Below, piece after piece: positions 4,408-6,373 of a DNA stretch of 6,373 nucleotides (its first letter is position 1; each line of letters opens with the position of its first letter). The translations under genes were made by a program, and so were the position numbers. The notes under the pieces are model-generated. The model was not told where the DNA came from. It searched no databases and worked only from the letters and a program-made list of their open reading frames with translations. This stretch comes from Synergistaceae bacterium (GTDB taxonomy: Bacteria > Synergistota > Synergistia > Synergistales > Aminobacteriaceae): assembly GCA_017447325.1 (NCBI GenBank), contig JAFSNU010000231.1, positions 1-6,373 on the forward strand, given 5' to 3'.

Positions 4408-5523
4408 TTACTCGCCCGCGCGGTCGTCAACTAAAATCTTTGTCAAGTTCGGATTAAACGACAGCGACACGCTCTCGCCCTCGGCAAAAATTTTCTTCTC
4501 ATCCGGATTGTCTATCTGAACTAACACGTCGCCCAAGTCCGTATGAACCCATGACTCGACGCTGTTGCCAAGATAAATATTAGTCGTTACGATTCCGTCC
4601 TCGACTCCAGTGCCGGCCTCGCCGATTGACAGAGACTCCGGCCTCGCCATGACTAAAGCCTTATCACCCGGCTTTAAATCATTTGCCCAGCGCGGCGCTC
4701 TAAACACGCGGCCTTTAACTTCTACTTCACAGCCGCTGCCCTGCGAAGCCTGCTCGATGTTCTTGACAGCGCACGGGAAGAACGCGACTTTGCCGACGAA
4801 GCCCGCTACGAAAGTATTCGCAGGGTCACGATATATATCGCTCGGCGTACCGATCTGAGCAATGTGTCCGCCCTTCATGACGATAATTTTATCTGATAAG
4901 CTCATTGCTTCGATTCTGTCATGAGTGACGTAAACGGCCGTAATGCCTAAAGACTTTTGCAGCCGTCTTATCTCAACGCGCATCTGTTCGCGCAACAACG
5001 CGTCAAGGTTGCTCAACGGCTCGTCAAGCAACAACACGCTCGGCTCAACTATTAAAGACCTCGCGAGTGCGACGCGCTGCTGCTGGCCGCCTGACAATCT
5101 CGAGGGCGGACGCTTCGCCATTTGTCCAAGGCCTACCATGTCAAGAAACTTGCTGACTTTTAACGATATATCGCTCTCCGGAATTTTCCTAAGTCTCAGG
5201 CCGTAAGCGACGTTGTCAAAGACGTTCATGTGCGGGAACAAGCCGTAAGACTGGAAGACCATCGCCGTGTCGCGCTTGTTAGGCGGCGTGAACGTAACGT
5301 CCGTATCGCCGATCATAATCCGGCCTGAAGTCGGCTGCTCAAAGCCCGACAGCATTCTTAACACTGTCGTCTTGCCGCAGCCCGACGGCCCTAATAAAGT
5401 CACGAGTTCGCCCGGCTCGAGCCTGAACGAAACATTATCAACAGCTTTGACGTCCTGTCCCGACTGCGGGTCTTTAAATATTTTAACTATATTTTCAAGC
5501 GTTACCGATTTTGATTTATTCAT
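4408..5523 (-). CDS. ABC transporter ATP-binding protein, Fe3+/spermidine/putrescine type
   Basis: Cytoplasmic ATPase (371 residues) that powers an importer with the permease encoded just upstream. The nucleotide-binding domain is complete: Walker A GPSGCGKT (45-52), Q-loop Gln91 (VFQSYGLFPHMNV), ABC signature LSGGQQQR (143-150), Walker B LLLDEP (164-169), D-loop SNLD (171-174) and switch His201 (VTHDRIEAMSLSD). Residues from about 240 form the C-terminal regulatory extension with a TOBE-like fold (KALVMARPESLSI, GIVTTNIYLGNSVES), typical of the FbpC/PotA/CysA group. Pairing with a ferric-type permease leans to iron(III), but polyamine, phosphonate or thiamine cannot be excluded without the binding protein. 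The start follows AAGAAAGGAG (5536-5545) by 12 bases, with an in-frame TAA just upstream, so ATG 5523 is secure. It lies 40 bases after the permease stop, in the same operon. Confidence 0.93.
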   Translation of the reverse strand: MNKSKSVTLENIVKIFKDPQSGQDVKAVDNVSFRLEPGELVTLLGPSGCGKTTVLRMLSGFEQPTSGRIMIGDTDVTFTPPNKRDTAMVFQSYGLFPHMNVFDNVAYGLRLRKIPESDISLKVSKFLDMVGLGQMAKRPPSRLSGGQQQRVALARSLIVEPSVLLLDEPLSNLDALLREQMRVEIRRLQKSLGITAVYVTHDRIEAMSLSDKIIVMKGGHIAQIGTPSDIYRDPANTFVAGFVGKVAFFPCAVKNIEQASQGSGCEVEVKGRVFRAPRWANDLKPGDKALVMARPESLSIGEAGTGVEDGIVTTNIYLGNSVESWVHTDLGDVLVQIDNPDEKKIFAEGESVSLSFNPNLTKILVDDRAGE

Positions 5524-5535
5524 GCTTTAATTTTG

Positions 5536-5545
5536 CTCCTTTCTT
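5536..5545 (-). promoter_or_regulatory. Ribosome-binding site of the ATPase gene
   Basis: The minus strand reads AAGAAAGGAG, 12 bases before ATG 5523. The spacing is longer than usual, but no alternative in-frame start lies closer because an in-frame TAA sits six bases before the ATG. Confidence 0.65.
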
Positions 5546-5563
5546 AAAATTAAATTATTAACA

Positions 5564-6373
5564 TCAAGTCACGTTCTTCATTAAGTTCTCGTTTTCACGC
5601 ACTAATAAGCGCATAATGCCGAACGCACCGAAGACGATTATAATTAACACGGTCGATAACACGCTGGCAAGTCCAAATCTTAAATTTTCTGAGAAATTAT
5701 AAATTAAGACCGTCAAGTGATACCAACGCGCCGAGATTAAGAATATTACCGCGCTGACCGCCGTCATTGATCTTACAAAAGTATAAGACAAGCTCGACAA
5801 GAACGCAGGGCGAACTAACGGCAGAACTATGCTCTTGAACACTGTAGCAGCGTCCGCGCCTAAGTCAGTAGCAGCCTCTTCAATCGACGGATCAATTTGT
5901 CTTAATGACGCGATGCCGCCTTCAATTCCAACCGGCAATTCTCTAATCACGTAATTAATTATAATTATCGCCGCTGTTCCGACTAAAATTATCGGCGCGT
6001 GATTAAATGCTAAAATATAGCTTATACCGATTAAAGTTCCGGGCAACGCAAACGGCGTCATTAATAAAATCTCTAATAATCTCTTACCGTGGAATTTTTT
6101 ACGGACGATTAACAGCGCGGCAATCATCGCGATAATTCCAGCGATCGGCGTCGCTATAGCAGCAAGCGTTACCGTGTCAAATAATGCGTCGCTTGAGCGC
6201 GTGATAGCCTCGTAAATATTTTCAAGGCTGAACGTGTAGTCAATGCCCCAGTTCTTGACGAAGCATCCGGCAAATATAGTTCCGTATAACGCGAGCAGGA
6301 ATATTATTATAAAGAATATAAAGCCCGTGATTAATTTTTTCACAAGCGGGGTCGTAAGCTCCATAACGCGGCC
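5564..6373 (-). CDS. ABC transporter permease, Fe3+/polyamine type (N-terminus probably beyond window)
   Basis: Inner-membrane permease working with the ATPase encoded 40 bases downstream. Counting from the Met at 6364, about six membrane segments are visible (near 11-33, 61-88, 98-120, 126-140, 187-210 and 233-253). The EAA loop for ATPase contact (EEAATDLGADAATVFKSIVLPLVRPAF) is at 162-188. The region MTPFALPGTLIGISYILAF (102-120) and the overall look resemble the second half of FbpB-like ferric permeases, which fuse two permease domains. Upstream of Met 6364 the frame stays open to the window edge (three codons) and no Shine-Dalgarno is seen in those bases, so I annotate it as partial and favour a two-domain protein of roughly 550 residues. 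A single-domain PotC-like permease starting at 6364 remains possible. The stop at 5564 is clear. Confidence 0.85.
   Translation of the reverse strand, partial: GRVMELTTPLVKKLITGFIFFIIIFLLALYGTIFAGCFVKNWGIDYTFSLENIYEAITRSSDALFDTVTLAAIATPIAGIIAMIAALLIVRKKFHGKRLLEILLMTPFALPGTLIGISYILAFNHAPIILVGTAAIIIINYVIRELPVGIEGGIASLRQIDPSIEEAATDLGADAATVFKSIVLPLVRPAFLSSLSYTFVRSMTAVSAVIFLISARWYHLTVLIYNFSENLRFGLASVLSTVLIIIVFGAFGIMRLLVRENENLMKNVT

Noticed and set aside
4408..5523. Arg203 after the switch histidine (THDRIEA instead of the common THDQxEA) as a sign of an inactive ATPase.
   Set aside because: The position tolerates variation in the family, and every catalytic motif, including the histidine itself, is intact.
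5267..5530. An 87-codon plus-strand open frame opposite the ATPase gene.
   Set aside because: It mirrors the Walker A region of the real gene on the other strand and has no independent support.

Overview
The window looks like chromosomal DNA from an anaerobic bacterium. Genes have moderate GC and the spacers are almost pure A/T. A signal-peptide amino-acid binding protein, a two-subunit iron-sulfur L-tartrate dehydratase and a ferric-type ABC importer fit a fermentative gut or oral organism. A Synergistota-like host is my best guess, but this is weak inference from gene content and style; no rRNA or marker gene is present.

Layout: (1) Positions 1-1571, minus strand: a two-gene amino-acid ABC importer operon, with the periplasmic binding protein first and then a HisM/GlnP-type permease that runs off the left edge. 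The binding protein has its two halves in reversed order, as in a circular permutation at the hinge. (2) Positions 1572-1895: a divergent A/T-rich spacer with a promoter for each side and an 11-bp direct repeat around the rightward promoter. (3) Positions 1896-3771, plus strand: ttdA and ttdB, the alpha and beta subunits of L(+)-tartrate dehydratase (class I fumarase family). In E. coli these genes are essentially contiguous. Here they are separated by 358 bases that hold no convincing gene but fold, by eye, into a closed 300-nt multi-helix RNA. Its terminal stem overlaps the apparent ttdB ribosome-binding site. (4) Positions 3772-4001: a hairpin suited to ending convergent transcription, then a second small GC-richer segment with nested inverted repeats. 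(5) Positions 4002-6373, minus strand: the end of an Fe3+/polyamine-type ABC importer (permease cut by the right edge, then ATPase), followed by a small protein with a cysteine-rich tail.

The two transporters are imported-solute systems unrelated to each other in sequence. TtdAB would convert L-tartrate to oxaloacetate, or act on a similar hydroxy-dicarboxylate, using an oxygen-sensitive [4Fe-4S] cluster. The ferric-type importer and the Cys-rich protein could be linked to iron supply, but that is inference from proximity. The two items most worth attention are the 300-nt RNA between ttdA and ttdB and the permuted binding protein.
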